A DNA stretch of 64,000 bases, taken from the NCBI RefSeq assembly GCF_026651875.1, contig NZ_CP104067.1, forward strand, positions 2,046,001 through 2,110,000, given 5' to 3'. The notes beneath the pieces are model-generated. The model searched no databases. It was not told the origin of the DNA and saw only the letters and a list, made by a program, of their open reading frames with translations. The translations under genes were made by a program, and so were the position numbers. The DNA is from Alicyclobacillus fastidiosus (GTDB lineage Bacteria > Bacillota > Bacilli > Alicyclobacillales > Alicyclobacillaceae). Positions 43,601-52,579 of this stretch are shown here, piece after piece (positions within the stretch are counted from its first letter, which is position 1; every line of letters starts with the position of its first letter).

Positions 43601-43999
43601 ATGCGTGTCCGCGGGCGGCAAGGATGGAGTGGCGGGGGGTTCTATTCCGGCTGGCGAAAGGCCCTCGGGATGGTTAGAACATACTGGGGATATGCCGAGG
43701 TGCTCAATGTCGTGAAGATAGAGAAGAACCGCCGCGACGTGCTGGCAGTGGTTGTCGTACGAATCCAATGTGGGGCAGGTACAGCTCGCGATCACGTGCC
43801 CATTATTTTGAATCTGCACGGCAACGCGACAGTGTTGGTCTGTGTGATGGTTCGTTTTGACCGTGGCTTCATAGAGCGACAGTTCCGGATGATAGCTTGT
43901 AAAAGTCACTTTTCGCAATCGGTAGTAGGTCTTTCCGCTTGCGTAGGAGACCTGGCCGCATAATGACTTGATCATGCCGTGGGTCAACTGAACGCTCAT
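40670..43999 (-). CDS. SWIM-domain SNF2-family DEAD-like helicase
   Basis: 1109 residues, ATG 43999 with AAAGGA about 8 bases upstream. The N-terminal SWIM zinc finger has CxC then CxH ('CTCPTLDSYDNHCQHVAAVL', about 74-93). A long middle region (about 150-640) follows. The SNF2 ATPase core shows motif I 'DDMGLGKTLQSIAFI', motif II 'LILDEAQAFKN' and motif III 'ALTGTPVENHLDDLWSIF'. The helicase C part has 'LISLKAGGTGLNLTGADTVI' and 'ADRAHRMGQ'. Bacterial members (YwqA-like) are DNA-dependent ATPases thought to move proteins or RNA polymerase on DNA. The stop lies 22 bases from the convergent metallo-hydrolase remnant. No restriction or defence genes adjoin it, so a housekeeping role is more likely. 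Confidence 0.93.
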   Translation of the reverse strand: MSVQLTHGMIKSLCGQVSYASGKTYYRLRKVTFTSYHPELSLYEATVKTNHHTDQHCRVAVQIQNNGHVIASCTCPTLDSYDNHCQHVAAVLLYLHDIEHLGISPVCSNHPEGLSPAGIEPPATPSLPPADTHLPSANGLQLTKRFLGLFTNQRPPSRRMHPLIDTRTTVDVAFTYRPVASGDEKYVFGIEVQMGAQQFHTVRNIREFLDRMDCGEPSVISLDFTYQPALHRVRMEDDSVLRQLIQIYRSEQLYRDSSNPPSSEPSAIYDNQILCVPPVLWDGVLAALAKAPSVRLKHGDASFEGVHLSDEPLPLQFEFDQTLAGSYQLSVQGLEQLIVMESYGMVVSEGRLFRVNPDECRCLALMKQMMDVSSERHIPIPPDQMEPFIQAVIPGLMKLGSVHIANAVSEKIVQTPLKARLYLDRVRDRLVAGLEFQYGDIVINPLEGHGQKQPTGRMLVRDGEQERRILEVMEQSRFSKTEAGYFMDEEDLQYDFLYHVVPQLENWLTVYATTAVKERLHRGHASPTVAVDVSSRTDWLELRFDMDGIPEAEIRSLLKSLREKRKYYRLRSGALVPLESEEFQEIIRLMGEFGIRDGDIQGAKTHVPLAHGLHLLGANRRGSAVKLGTSLRQLIEHLQNPNQLDFPVPQSLEQILRDYQTRGFQWMKTLAHYGFGGVLADDMGLGKTLQSIAFIVSALPEMRYQALPALIVCPASLVYNWHNELKKFAPEIRVAVADGSKADRTTVLKGTSHIDVLITSYPLLRRDVEQYVDQSFHTLILDEAQAFKNHTTQTAKAVKAIRAAHRFALTGTPVENHLDDLWSIFDVVFPELLPGRRAFNEMSRETVARRTRPFVLRRLKRDVLQELPEKIESLQLSQLLPDQKKLYVAYLAKLQQETVKHLSRDGYQKNRIKILSGLTRLRQLCCHPALFVEGYTGKSAKFEQLVEILAACRRAGKRVLVFSQFTEMLGLIRRELGVLGAPYFYLDGETKAYDRVDLCDRFNQGEGDLFLISLKAGGTGLNLTGADTVILYDLWWNPAIEQQAADRAHRMGQKNVVQVIRLVSQGTVEEKMYELQQKKISLIDEVVNPGEEAIAPLTEQDIRQILRLD

Positions 44000-44180
44000 T
44001 GTGCAAATCCTTTCCTGTGTGCACCGTGATGGTCAAATTGTGTGCGGACGAGCACACGAAAGGTGTCCGCATCGGCAACAGTCAATCCGAGCCCTTTCCA
44101 ATGGGCCCTTGGCGGTGTTGTCGGGCTTTCCCCATTGCATCATATGGTACATGGGTGAATGGCCAAGTGGGGGTGATGGA

Positions 44181-44381
44181 ATGCGTTCCCCAGGAACAAA
44201 CGGCAAAGACGGTTTCGGCCCACCGTTGATGCCAGTGCCTCGTCCGATCATCTACGTCGACAGATACATCTATGTGGATATCCCTAGACACTATTACGTG
44301 CCGGTCACGCGGCGCGTCGTCGTCGAGCAAGGACATCCGGCCCAGGGTCACGAGGGCCGCGAAAATCCGTCTGCGGGTTGA
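44181..44381 (+). CDS. Small tyrosine/proline-rich protein of unknown function
   Basis: 66 residues from ATG 44181, chosen because GGGGGTG lies about 6 bases upstream. An in-frame ATG at 44151 is an alternative. The N-terminus is Gly/Pro/Asn-rich, then 'PRPIIYVDRYIYVDIPRHYY' and 'VPVTRRVVVEQGHPAQGHEG' follow. Alternating Tyr/Val/Arg suggests beta structure. Such Tyr-rich short proteins are common among spore-coat components, but this is only analogy. It is divergent from the SNF2 gene. Confidence 0.45.
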   Translation: MRSPGTNGKDGFGPPLMPVPRPIIYVDRYIYVDIPRHYYVPVTRRVVVEQGHPAQGHEGRENPSAG

Positions 44382-44395
44382 GCGAACGGCCACAC

Positions 44396-44442
44396 CACAC
44401 CACGGCAGCAGGGGCTTTCCTGCTCGCTCTGGCGTGGTGTGG
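44396..44442. terminator. Hairpin between convergent genes
   Basis: CCACACCACG (44396-44405) pairs with CGTGGTGTGG (44433-44442), and inside it AGCAGG pairs with CCTGCT. It lies between the ends of the small Tyr-rich gene and hemL. There is no T-run, so efficiency is uncertain. Confidence 0.5.
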
Positions 44443-44481
44443 AACGGAGGGCCGGTCAGCCGTCAACCCGACGGCAATCGA

Positions 44482-45780
44482 TCACGCCAGTTCGTGAAAG
44501 ACCCGTTCGATGACTTCGCACGTCTTGTCGATGTCGTCGTCTGTGTGGACTGCCGACACGAACCACGCTTCGTACTTGGACGGTGCAATCAAGATGCCGT
44601 TGTCGGCTAAGAGATGGTAGTAGCGAGCAAATTGTTTGCTATCGGTCGCCTGTGCGTCATCGTAGTTGCGTACGGGGCGGTCGCCGAAAAACACGGTGAA
44701 CGCGCCGCCGACGCGATTGACGGTGACCGGTACGCGGTAACGTTGTGCCGCCGCAGTCGTCGCCTCCACCAAACGCTTCGCGCGCGCCGCCATTTCGTCG
44801 TAAATTCCTGGTTGTCGAAGGACGTTTAAGCAACTAATGCCCGTACGCATCGACAACGGGTTCCCGGCCATCGTCCCGGCTTGATAGGCGGGGCCAAGCG
44901 GAGCCACTTTTTCCATGACGTCGCGCCGACCGCCATACGCGCCGATGGGCAGGCCGCCACCGATGATCTTGCCGAGGGCGAACAGATCTGGATGCACATC
45001 GTAAAGCTGTGCGGCGCTGCCATAGTGGAAGCGAAAAGCCGTGATGACTTCGTCAAAAACCACGAGCGCGCCGTGGTGGTGGGCGAGTTGGATGACGGAC
45101 TCTAGGTACTGGTCATCCTTTGGCGCCACGATGCCGAAGTTCCCGACGATTGGCTCGACGAGCACGGCGGCGACATCTGTACCGTGTGTCGCAAGCGCTT
45201 GTTCTAAGGCGTCCAAGTCGTTGAAGGGAACAGTGATGACTTCCTCGGCCGTCGATTTGGTGACGCCGGCGCTGTCAGGTACGCCCATTGAGGAAGGCCC
45301 GGAACCGGCGGCGACGAGCATAGCGTCAGAATGCCCGTGGTAGCAGCCTGCGAACTTGATGATGCGCGTGCGGCCCGTATACGCGCGTGCCACGCGAATG
45401 GTCGTCATGACCGCTTCCGTGCCGGAATTGACGAAGCGGATGCGTTCGAGATCCGGAATCGCCACGCGCAATTGCTCCGCGAAGAGCACCTCTGAGGTGG
45501 TCGGCGTTCCATAGAGAATTCCGTCGCTGGCGGCCTGCGAAATGGTCCTCGTGATCTCTGGGTGGGCATGTCCGAGAATGGATGGGCCATAGCCGGCCAA
45601 GTAGTCGATATACTCGTTGCCATCGACGTCGTAAAACTTCGACCCCTCGCCGCGCGACATGACGATGGGGGTTCCGCCGCCGACTGATTTATACGATCTC
45701 GACGGGCTGTTCACGCCCCCCAAGATGACGGATTCTGCTCGATGGAACCATAGATCGGACTGTGCTCGATTCATTGCCAT
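44482..45780 (-). CDS. hemL: Glutamate-1-semialdehyde 2,1-aminomutase
   Basis: 432 residues from ATG 45780, with AAGGGG 9 bases upstream; the in-frame extension of 15 codons has no ribosome site. This class III PLP enzyme makes 5-aminolevulinate from glutamate-1-semialdehyde in tetrapyrrole synthesis. '[12 protein letters not shown]' is the substrate-gating start. '[16 protein letters not shown]' carries the PLP-binding Asp. '[17 protein letters not shown]' carries the catalytic Lys, and '[16 protein letters not shown]' is the dimer loop. It is a single gene outside a hem operon, like the second copy (gsaB) found in many bacilli, so the main hemL may be elsewhere. Confidence 0.92.
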   Translation of the reverse strand: MAMNRAQSDLWFHRAESVILGGVNSPSRSYKSVGGGTPIVMSRGEGSKFYDVDGNEYIDYLAGYGPSILGHAHPEITRTISQAASDGILYGTPTTSEVLFAEQLRVAIPDLERIRFVNSGTEAVMTTIRVARAYTGRTRIIKFAGCYHGHSDAMLVAAGSGPSSMGVPDSAGVTKSTAEEVITVPFNDLDALEQALATHGTDVAAVLVEPIVGNFGIVAPKDDQYLESVIQLAHHHGALVVFDEVITAFRFHYGSAAQLYDVHPDLFALGKIIGGGLPIGAYGGRRDVMEKVAPLGPAYQAGTMAGNPLSMRTGISCLNVLRQPGIYDEMAARAKRLVEATTAAAQRYRVPVTVNRVGGAFTVFFGDRPVRNYDDAQATDSKQFARYYHLLADNGILIAPSKYEAWFVSAVHTDDDIDKTCEVIERVFHELA

Positions 45781-46092
45781 AGAATATATCCCCTTATATC
45801 TCGCTAATTCACAAAGGCGGTGCATACCTCAAAAGCGTAGCAAAGTCTCGCGGCGCGTCAAGGACACCTGCTGCATGAAACGCGGAAATCGGGGAGATGG
45901 TAAGGACGAAGTGAAGTTGCATATGGACAGGAGGGGAATCGATGCGCGAATCGCTTCGTACAAGCCTGCTTCGCAATCCGGAAGTACTAGGTCCTGCGGG
46001 TGACCAGCGGGGGGAGAAGGCGCTGCACGCCGAGATGCTAGGGGCGTTCGTCAATCCTCCGAAACGTGGGCTAAGCGAAATTTCCAGCCGTA

Positions 46093-46122
46093 TTGACAGC
46101 GTGCCGCAAAGTTCCGTATAAT
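46093..46122 (+). promoter_or_regulatory. Sigma-A promoter of the hisS-aspS operon
   Basis: TTGACA (46093-46098) and TATAAT (46117-46122) are both perfect matches, separated by 18 bases. Transcription would start near 46130, at the 5' edge of the T-box leader. Confidence 0.85.
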
Positions 46123-46129
46123 CTCCTTC

Positions 46130-46450
46130 AAACTACATGAGACAAAATCTTTGACGAAGACGAGTACAAACGATTTGGGTTGCAAAAAGCGCGCACCACG
46201 TGAGCGGTTTGTGTGTGGGGGCTCAGTTAGAGAGACGTTGCCGCGGCTGAGAGCATCGTCCAACCCCCGTTTGGAAGGACAGCTTCTAAGATCCGGGATC
46301 AACGGGCTTTATAGCCCTCAAGTTCCGGCGCGGGTGCGCGTTATGCCAGTGAGAGGAACATTTGTTCAAACAGGGTGGTACCGCGGAAGCGCTCTTTCGT
46401 CCCTGTCGGTTGTGACCGGCATAGACGAAAGAGCGTTTTTTTGTCTATTC
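46130..46450 (+). promoter_or_regulatory. T-box leader of hisS-aspS, with antiterminator and terminator
   Basis: The T-box core GGGTGGTACCGCGG lies at 46373-46386. A strong terminator follows (CGCTCTTTCGTC with GACGAAAGAGCG, 46390-46435, then seven T). Upstream, AGTA and GAGA elements of the stem I region are seen at about 46167 and 46231. In the place where the alaS leader of this window carries GCT, this leader reads GAAGGACAGC, so the likely specifier is GAC (Asp) at 46278-46280. Binding of uncharged tRNA to specifier and T-box opens the terminator. An Asp specifier on a hisS-first operon is known in bacilli. Confidence 0.9.
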
Positions 46451-46496
46451 CTTTTTGGCGGACCACCGACTGTAAAGATTTTAAAGGAGGAGAAGT

Positions 46497-47786
46497 ATGG
46501 ACATCCAACGCCCTCGCGGTACTGCAGATCTGCTTCCAGGTACAGTGGAAGCGTGGCAAGTGCTCGAGCGAATCGTGCGGGAAACGCTCGCTACCGCGAA
46601 CTATCAAGAAATTCGCACACCTGTCTTCGAATACACCGAACTGTTTGAACGTGGAGTGGGAGACACCACGGACATCGTGAACAAGGAGATGTACACGTTC
46701 GAAGATCGGGGAGGCCGCTCCGTCACGCTGCGGCCGGAGGGCACGGCTGGCGTCGTTCGCGCGTTCGTCGAGAACAAACTGTATGGCCAAGGAACGATTT
46801 CGAAGCTGTACTACATCGAACCGATGTTCCGCTACGAGAAGCCTCAAAAGGGGCGCTTCCGCCAGTTTCACCAGTATGGGGTCGAAGTGCTCGGCTCCGA
46901 GGCGCCCGCCATCGACGCAGAGGTTATCCAACTCAACCTCTCCGTCCTGCAGAATCTCGGGCTTAAGCAGTTGACGGTCGAATTGAACAGCGTGGGTTGC
47001 GCCGTTTGCCGCCCGCGGCACAAGGAGCAGATGATCGCCCTTTTGTCACCGCGGCGCGACGAGTTGTGCAAAGAGTGTCAGGAACGCCTTGAGAAAAATC
47101 CTCTGCGGATGTTCGACTGCAAGAACGAACACTGTCACACCATCCTTCGCGAGGTTGGTGCACCGTATATTTCGGACGCGTTGTGCGAGGAGTGCAGCGA
47201 GCACTTCCAGGCCGTACAGGGATACTTGACGGCCATGTCCGTGCCGTTTGTGCACAAGAAAGACCTCGTCCGAGGACTCGATTACTACACGCGGACGGCT
47301 TGGGAGATCACCTCCCCAGGATTCACCACCATTGCCGGTGGCGGCCGCTACAACGGCCTAGTCGAGCAAGTCGGCGGGCCCGCGACGCCGGGGATTGGGT
47401 TTGGCGGCGGCATTGAGCGCGCTCTGTGGGTACTTGGCGAGCAAGGCGGCCGGTTGACCGATGAGCATGAACTGGACGCGTTTGTAGCCGTGGCGGACGA
47501 GAGTGCAGAACGGCCCGCGATGGTCGTCTTGTCGACGCTGAGGGGCCGTGGGATCTCGTGTGATCGCGACTACCAGGGGCGCGGGTTGAAATCCCAGTTT
47601 AAGCTGGCGGATCGGGCGAATGCGAAGTTTGTGATCATTTTGGGCGAGTCGGAACTGGCGTCCGGGAAGGCGACGGTTAAAGATTTGGCCACGGGGCAAC
47701 AGGATCAAGTGGTGTTTGCCGACGTGGCGACGTTTGTTCAAGAGCGCCTGGGAGAGGCGCCGACTGCGGGAGGACAGGGAGCATGA
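46497..47786 (+). CDS. hisS: Histidyl-tRNA synthetase
   Basis: 429 residues, ATG 46497 with AAAGGAGGAG. Class II synthetase: motif 1 region '[20 protein letters not shown]', motif 2 '[19 protein letters not shown]' and the histidine signature '[15 protein letters not shown]'. Motif 3 is '[12 protein letters not shown]', followed by the anticodon-binding domain. A Cys-rich insert (CxxC pairs at about residues 166-240) is typical of bacterial HisRS from this group. It charges tRNA-His in the cytoplasm. The stop overlaps the aspS start by 4 bases (ATGA), so the two are coupled and share the T-box leader. Confidence 0.97.
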   Translation: MDIQRPRGTADLLPGTVEAWQVLERIVRETLATANYQEIRTPVFEYTELFERGVGDTTDIVNKEMYTFEDRGGRSVTLRPEGTAGVVRAFVENKLYGQGTISKLYYIEPMFRYEKPQKGRFRQFHQYGVEVLGSEAPAIDAEVIQLNLSVLQNLGLKQLTVELNSVGCAVCRPRHKEQMIALLSPRRDELCKECQERLEKNPLRMFDCKNEHCHTILREVGAPYISDALCEECSEHFQAVQGYLTAMSVPFVHKKDLVRGLDYYTRTAWEITSPGFTTIAGGGRYNGLVEQVGGPATPGIGFGGGIERALWVLGEQGGRLTDEHELDAFVAVADESAERPAMVVLSTLRGRGISCDRDYQGRGLKSQFKLADRANAKFVIILGESELASGKATVKDLATGQQDQVVFADVATFVQERLGEAPTAGGQGA

Positions 47787-49567
47787 GTACAGCACAGCAG
47801 TTTGTTCGGGAACACCAAGTCAAAGAGACGCTCGAGACGGCTATCGGGGGCGTCGTCACGCTCGGCGGTTGGGTGCAAAAGCGCCGCGATTTCGGGAGTG
47901 TCGTCTTCGTCGACCTGCGCGACCGCTCGGGCATCGTGCAACTCGTGTTTGACCGCGGACGCGGTACGAGCGAAGCGGCGATGGACGCCGCTAACAAGTT
48001 GCGCAACGAATACGTGATCATCGCGCGGGGGACGGTGGAGAAGCGCGATGAAAAGTCCATCAACCCGAAATTGCAGACGGGCCACATCGAAGTCGTGGTG
48101 AGCGACGTCGTCATTGAGAACGCCGCGAAGAATCCACCATTTTATATTCAGGATGGGATCGACGTCGAAGAGCCCTTGCGCCTGCGCTATCGCTACCTGG
48201 ACTTGCGGAGACCGGAGATGCAGCGCATGCTCATGCTCCGCCACCAAGTGATTCGAGCGTTCCGCGCCTATTTGGACGACCACGGGTTTATTGAGATGGA
48301 GACGCCAATTCTCACGAAGAGCACGCCGGAGGGCGCCCGCGATTACCTCGTCCCCAGCCGTCTTCAGGCGGGCGAATTTTATGCGCTGCCACAATCGCCG
48401 CAGATCTTCAAGCAATTGCTGATGGTGTCGGGGATGGAGCGCTATTACCAAGTCGCGAGATGTTTTCGGGACGAGGACTTGCGGGCGGATCGCCAGCCGG
48501 AATTCACCCAGTTAGACATCGAGACGTCGTTTCTCACGGCGGCGGATTTGCAAGCGATGATGGAAAAGATGGTGCAGAAGGTGTTGCGGGACGTGGCGGG
48601 CATCGAGGTGGAAATTCCGTTCCAACGCCTGCCTTACTCGGAGGCGATGGAACGCTACGGGTCAGACAAGCCAGACCTGCGCTATGATCTGTCCTTTGTC
48701 GATCTCGCCGAAGCCGTCCAACACAGCGACTTCCGCGTCTTCCAAGACGCCCTGGCAGCGGGCGGCACGGTGAAGGCCTTGGTCGCACCAGGCATTGCCT
48801 CGTACAGCCGCAAACAGGTCGATGAGCTGGTCGAGTTTGTGAAGGCGTATGGACTCAAGGGCTTGGCGACCATAGCCGTCCAGCAGGATGGAACCGTCAA
48901 GTCGTCCATAGGCAAGTTCTTTACGGACGAGCAGTTGGGCGACATCGTCTCCACTTGTGGAGCGAAGCCAGGAGACTTGATTCTCATCGCGGCGGCGAGC
49001 CGCAAGGAAGTCTTCGCGGCACTTGGCGCACTTCGCGTGAAGCTCGGCCAGGAGTTGGGCCTCGCAGATCCGAACGTCTACAAGTTCCTCTGGGTGACCG
49101 ACTTCCCGCTCCTCAGTTACGATGAGGAGGAAGGTCGTTACGTGGCCGAACATCACCCGTTCACGATGCCGCGCTACGAAGATGTGGAATTGTTGACGAC
49201 GGCTCCTGAGAAGGTCAAGGCGCAAGCGTATGACATGGTCCTCAACGGATTTGAGATCGGTGGTGGCTCCATGCGCATTTACCGCCGAGACATTCAAGAA
49301 AAGATGTTCCAAGCGCTCGGATTTACACCTGAGCAAGCGTATGAAAAATTCGGCTTCTTGCTCGACGCGTTTGAATACGGGACGCCGCCGCACGGTGGCA
49401 TCGCATTTGGACTGGATAGAATCGTGATGTTGCTCGGCGGCAGCAAGTCGCTCAGGGATGTCATTGCGTTTCCGAAGACGGCCAGCGGCACGGACCTCCT
49501 GATGGATGCGCCGAGCGCCGTCTCTGATGCGCAACTCGACTTGTTGCACCTGTCCATCAAGGAATAA
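47783..49567 (+). CDS. aspS: Aspartyl-tRNA synthetase
   Basis: 594 residues, the bacterial type. The N-terminal OB fold (1-105, '[20 protein letters not shown]') binds the anticodon. The class II core has motif 2 '[18 protein letters not shown]', the bacterial GAD insertion (about 290-410), and motif 3 '[16 protein letters not shown]' near residue 540. It attaches Asp to tRNA-Asp. Whether it also charges tRNA-Asn cannot be told from reading. Coupled to hisS by an ATGA overlap. A 6S RNA-like locus follows, as in B. subtilis. Confidence 0.97.
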   Translation: MSTAQQFVREHQVKETLETAIGGVVTLGGWVQKRRDFGSVVFVDLRDRSGIVQLVFDRGRGTSEAAMDAANKLRNEYVIIARGTVEKRDEKSINPKLQTGHIEVVVSDVVIENAAKNPPFYIQDGIDVEEPLRLRYRYLDLRRPEMQRMLMLRHQVIRAFRAYLDDHGFIEMETPILTKSTPEGARDYLVPSRLQAGEFYALPQSPQIFKQLLMVSGMERYYQVARCFRDEDLRADRQPEFTQLDIETSFLTAADLQAMMEKMVQKVLRDVAGIEVEIPFQRLPYSEAMERYGSDKPDLRYDLSFVDLAEAVQHSDFRVFQDALAAGGTVKALVAPGIASYSRKQVDELVEFVKAYGLKGLATIAVQQDGTVKSSIGKFFTDEQLGDIVSTCGAKPGDLILIAAASRKEVFAALGALRVKLGQELGLADPNVYKFLWVTDFPLLSYDEEEGRYVAEHHPFTMPRYEDVELLTTAPEKVKAQAYDMVLNGFEIGGGSMRIYRRDIQEKMFQALGFTPEQAYEKFGFLLDAFEYGTPPHGGIAFGLDRIVMLLGGSKSLRDVIAFPKTASGTDLLMDAPSAVSDAQLDLLHLSIKE

Positions 49568-49651
49568 ACGATTCATTTTGGATGGCCGTCCGCCCAAATT
49601 TGGGCAAGGTGTAGCTTGCGCGACGAGCCACCAGCGTGTTAACATAAGACT

Positions 49652-49850
49652 CATCAAACGGTGCCCTGCGGTGTTGGTGAGGCCCGCAGTGTTTTGTTCC
49701 AACACTTTTTGATTGGGAGTCCGGACGTCATCAGGAACTGTAACGAATGCCCGCTGGTCGGGACTCGAGAACTTCCTGTGCAGGACATCCACCTGCGCGA
49801 GCAGGATCAAAACCTTGGGCTGCACGGCAATTGCGGGGCGCCTATTCACA
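49652..49850 (+). ncRNA. ssrS: 6S RNA (candidate)
   Basis: About 190 nt with no coding potential. The ends pair: GGTGCCCTGC (49660-49669) with GCGGGGCGCC (49833-49842) over 10 bp including wobbles. Inside, TTTTGAT (about 49707-49713) pairs with ATCAAAA (about 49806-49812), leaving a large unpaired region between the stems, as in the central bubble of 6S RNA. TTGCGC and TAACAT, 18 bases apart just upstream (49616-49645), form a plausible promoter. Length, rod-like pairing and position directly after aspS agree with B. subtilis 6S-1 (bsrA), found between aspS and yrvM. 6S RNA binds sigma-A RNA polymerase in stationary phase. A covariance search was not possible here. Confidence 0.6.
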
Positions 49851-49856
49851 GATGCG

Positions 49857-49893
49857 AAACGCGCGATACCTTCTAGCGAGGTATCGCGCGTTT
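49857..49893 (+). terminator. Terminator after the 6S-like locus
   Basis: AAACGCGCGATACC and GGTATCGCGCGTTT form a perfect 14-bp stem with a 9-base loop, followed by CGTATTTT. Confidence 0.8.
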
Positions 49894-50050
49894 CGTATTT
49901 TGACGGCGAGGTGCACAAGCCTCGGTACCGATTGCGCGAACCAAGCCAGGAGCGATGGCAGTGTCGTGCCTGAAGCCTTTTCTGGCGACAGCTTTTTGCA
50001 TATAATAATGTTGAGTAAACGACTAGGATTAATGATCGCGAGGGAACGGA

Positions 50051-50461
50051 TTGAAAATTTCTACGAAAGGCCGCTATGGTCTGATGTTACTGGTCGACTT
50101 GGCGCAGCAGGGATCAGATAGCCCCATCTCGTTAAAATCGATTGCGGAGCGCCAGGGTCTTTCCGAGCACTACCTCGAGCAACTGATTGCGCCGCTTCGC
50201 AATGCGGGTTTCGTTCGGAGCATTCGCGGTGCGTATGGCGGTTACGTGTTGGCGAAAAATCCACAAGATATCATCGTCAAGGACATCATCCTCACACTCG
50301 AGGGCCCCATCACCATCGTCGATGAGGATTTGGATGATGGATTGGAGACGTTATGGACAAGGCTGCGCACGGCGATCTCCGATGTGCTTGAAGGCGTTAC
50401 GCTACAAGATCTGGTCGAGATGAGATCGAGTGATGCAAACGGCTTCATGTTCTATATCTAG
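50051..50461 (+). CDS. cymR: Rrf2-family regulator, CymR-like
   Basis: 136 residues from TTG 50051 (KISTKGRYGLMLLVDLAQ). The winged helix shows 'ISLKSIAERQGLSEHYLEQL' and the wing 'SIRGAYGGYVLAK'. The three cysteines that bind an Fe-S cluster in IscR are absent, which fits CymR, the cysteine-metabolism repressor that works with CysK. Position before a cysteine desulfurase gene matches B. subtilis (cymR-yrvO). It would repress sulfur uptake and cysteine synthesis genes when cysteine is plentiful. Confidence 0.88.
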   Translation: MKISTKGRYGLMLLVDLAQQGSDSPISLKSIAERQGLSEHYLEQLIAPLRNAGFVRSIRGAYGGYVLAKNPQDIIVKDIILTLEGPITIVDEDLDDGLETLWTRLRTAISDVLEGVTLQDLVEMRSSDANGFMFYI

Positions 50462-50524
50462 CGCGTGTGACGGCGTGCGTAGGCGCAATCAGTGAACACC
50501 ACGAATGGGAGACGATTGTGAAGC

Positions 50525-51670
50525 ATGATTTATCTAGACAATGCGGCGACGACAAAAGTGTCTGACGAGGTCCGGGCGGCGATGATGCCATATCTGGAGG
50601 GCGCCTACGGCAATCCCTCGAGTATTCACCAGGCTGGCCGAAAGGCGCGTCAGGCGGTCGATCACGCCCGGCGCCACATCGCCTCCTGGCTTGGCTGCGA
50701 CGCACGCGACCTCGTCTTTACCAGCGGCGGCACGGAAGCGAATGCGACAGCGCTGACTGGTGCCTATGTCGCGCGACGCGAGACGAAGCGCCACATCATC
50801 ACATCGGCCGTCGAGCACCACGCGGTCCTTCACACGCTCGAGTTCCTCGAGTCGGTGGGGGCAGAGGTGACCATCCTGCCCGTGGATGGCGACGGGCGTG
50901 TCCGTGTGGAGGATGTCCTGGCCGCGCTTCGCGAGGACACAGGCGTGGTCAGCATCATGGCCGTCAACAACGAGATTGGCACCATAGAACCCATTGAAAG
51001 AGTGGTGCAGGCGGTCAAATCGGTAAATCCGTCCATCGTCGTCCATTCTGATATGGTCCAGGCCCTGCCGTTTATCGCACATCCCCTTTTGCGGATGCCA
51101 GTCGATATGGCCACGTTCTCTGCTCACAAGATTCACGGTCCGAAGGGGATTGGCCTGCTTTATCTGCGCAAAGACGTCCCTTGGCGCCCGATGCTGTATG
51201 GCGGACAGCAAGAAGGTCGCCGCCGAGGCGGCACGGAAAATGTAGCGGGCATCGTCGGATTTGGCGCAGCCGTCGACGCGCTGTCGTCCGATTTCGAGCG
51301 TCGCGTGGCACACATTGGAGATTTACAGCGCGCGTTTTTCGACGTTCTGCAGCGGCGCTGCAACGCCGTTTTACTGAGCCCAGAGGACGGCGCCCCGACG
51401 ATTCTTTCCGTGGCGTTTCCTGGGGTTCGCAACGATACCCTGCTGATGCGATTAGATCTGGCTGGTGTGGCGGCTTCCGCAGGATCGGCCTGCACAGCGG
51501 GGAGCCTTGAACCAAGTCACGTGATCGCGGCGACTGGCCGGACTGAATACCTCGGGGAGGCAGTTCGCTTCAGCTTCAGCGACGATTTGTCGATGGACCA
51601 CATCTTAGAAGCCGCGGAAATTGTTTGCACGACGGTAGAGGCGTTGACCGCCGGCGCGCGGTTTTCGTGA
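50525..51670 (+). CDS. Cysteine desulfurase (IscS/NifS, YrvO-like)
   Basis: 381 residues, ATG 50525. PLP enzyme that removes sulfur from cysteine as a persulfide for tRNA thiolation or Fe-S assembly. 'YLDNAATTKVSDEVRAAM' is the typical start. 'SAHKIHGPKGIGLLY' carries the PLP lysine. 'ASAGSACTAGSLEPSHV' carries the catalytic cysteine on the flexible loop of group I enzymes. It sits 64 bases after the cymR-like gene. In bacilli the next gene is usually mnmA (tRNA 2-thiouridylase), but that is not here, so the sulfur acceptor gene lies elsewhere. Confidence 0.94.
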   Translation: MIYLDNAATTKVSDEVRAAMMPYLEGAYGNPSSIHQAGRKARQAVDHARRHIASWLGCDARDLVFTSGGTEANATALTGAYVARRETKRHIITSAVEHHAVLHTLEFLESVGAEVTILPVDGDGRVRVEDVLAALREDTGVVSIMAVNNEIGTIEPIERVVQAVKSVNPSIVVHSDMVQALPFIAHPLLRMPVDMATFSAHKIHGPKGIGLLYLRKDVPWRPMLYGGQQEGRRRGGTENVAGIVGFGAAVDALSSDFERRVAHIGDLQRAFFDVLQRRCNAVLLSPEDGAPTILSVAFPGVRNDTLLMRLDLAGVAASAGSACTAGSLEPSHVIAATGRTEYLGEAVRFSFSDDLSMDHILEAAEIVCTTVEALTAGARFS

Positions 51671-51935
51671 TTTTTTGTAAGCCGCTTTTAATTCGATATC
51701 CAGTTTCTGCATTGCAAACCCCTGCACGGAGGGTTAGGATAGTCACAGAAAGTCTCGTTTGACATGTATTTCGGAACCGAAAATATTCTGTATGTGAACT
51801 GATTGTTATATTTTTCTCACAATTTGGTTTGCGTGATGAAGCCTTCGGGCATGCTGTGTTAGTGATACATATCAAGCGAGAACCAGGCGTAAAAGGGTCA
51901 AGGCCATAAACCATAGATGAAGTGGAGGGTTCCAC

Positions 51936-52124
51936 GTGCGGTGTCCAAACTGTACAAGTCGGGATATCGGTAAGATTGGTGCGAGCCAATATTACTGCTG
52001 GAGTTGTTTCAAGGAATTCAACGTCGCCGGTGAAGAGGTTCGCGTCTACGATGTAGCCGAGGACGGTTCGCTCGTCGTCATCGAAAACTTTACGGACGAA
52101 ATTGAGTACGGTACGGGTGCATAG
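51936..52124 (+). CDS. Small zinc-ribbon protein
   Basis: 62 residues from GTG 51936 with TGGAGGG upstream. The N-terminus 'MRCPNCTSRDIGKIGASQYY' and CWSCFKEF give two CxxC knuckles of a zinc ribbon. An acidic tail follows ('RVYDVAEDGSLVVIENFTDE'). It looks like a conserved small cytosolic protein of this lineage, but I know no function. It has its own terminator. Confidence 0.7.
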   Translation: MRCPNCTSRDIGKIGASQYYCWSCFKEFNVAGEEVRVYDVAEDGSLVVIENFTDEIEYGTGA

Positions 52125-52136
52125 ATAGAATAACGA

Positions 52137-52166
52137 GGGCCGCCGAACACATCGGCGGCCCTTTTT
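52137..52166 (+). terminator. Rho-independent terminator after the zinc-ribbon gene
   Basis: GGGCCGCCG and CGGCGGCCC form a perfect 9-bp GC-rich stem, loop AACACAT, then TTTTTG. It starts 12 bases after the stop. Confidence 0.9.
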
Positions 52167-52204
52167 GTGCTACGGCGGGCAGCATCTAGTGTATGACGAG
52201 TTTC

Positions 52205-52579
52205 CTACCGAGCGGGGAGGCCGTAGAGTCCGAGTGCGGATGCCGCAAAGCCGCCGAGGCATGAGACGGCGATGTACACCAGTGCGGTGATCTCTCGTTG
52301 TTCTCGAAACAGGCTCACCGCTTCGTAGGAAAACGTCGAGAATGTCGTGTACGCCCCGCACACGCCGACGCCAAATAGCAGCATGGGCGCGGAACCCAGG
52401 GCTGGAAAGTACGCGTTTAAGTCCCGCGTGAACCATCCGAGTAGAAAAGACCCGGTTACGTTGATGAGTAGAGTCGGGAAGGGGAAGTTAACGTCAAAGT
52501 GGTCGTTGACGAAGCGTGAGACTTGGAATCGCAGCAGTGCCCCGATGATGCCGCCGATGCCGACCAATAACCAGTTCAC
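52205..52579 (-). CDS. crcB: Fluoride channel subunit Fluc/CrcB (second of a pair)
   Basis: 124 residues from GTG 52579, overlapping the stop of the preceding crcB by 4 bases. Four hydrophobic helices are present. Family motifs are 'GGIIGALLRFQVSRF' (residues 8-22), 'PTLLINVTGSFLLGWF' with the pore Asn, and 'GVCGAYTTFSTFSYEA' with the Phe box and sodium-site TTFST. Two unequal copies with opposite membrane orientation usually form a dual-topology heterodimer that exports fluoride. Confidence 0.9.
   Translation of the reverse strand: MNWLLVGIGGIIGALLRFQVSRFVNDHFDVNFPFPTLLINVTGSFLLGWFTRDLNAYFPALGSAPMLLFGVGVCGAYTTFSTFSYEAVSLFREQREITALVYIAVSCLGGFAASALGLYGLPAR

Noticed and set aside
40670-43999. 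SNF2 helicase as part of a DISARM or other defence system
   Set aside because: No methyltransferase, nuclease, DUF1998 or phospholipase-D gene is adjacent. SWIM/SNF2 proteins of this type occur as single housekeeping genes in bacilli.
47357-49918. Long minus-strand ORFs antisense to hisS and aspS (for example 48662-49918)
   Set aside because: These are mirror frames created by high GC and codon bias of the synthetase genes. They have no ribosome sites and no domain content.
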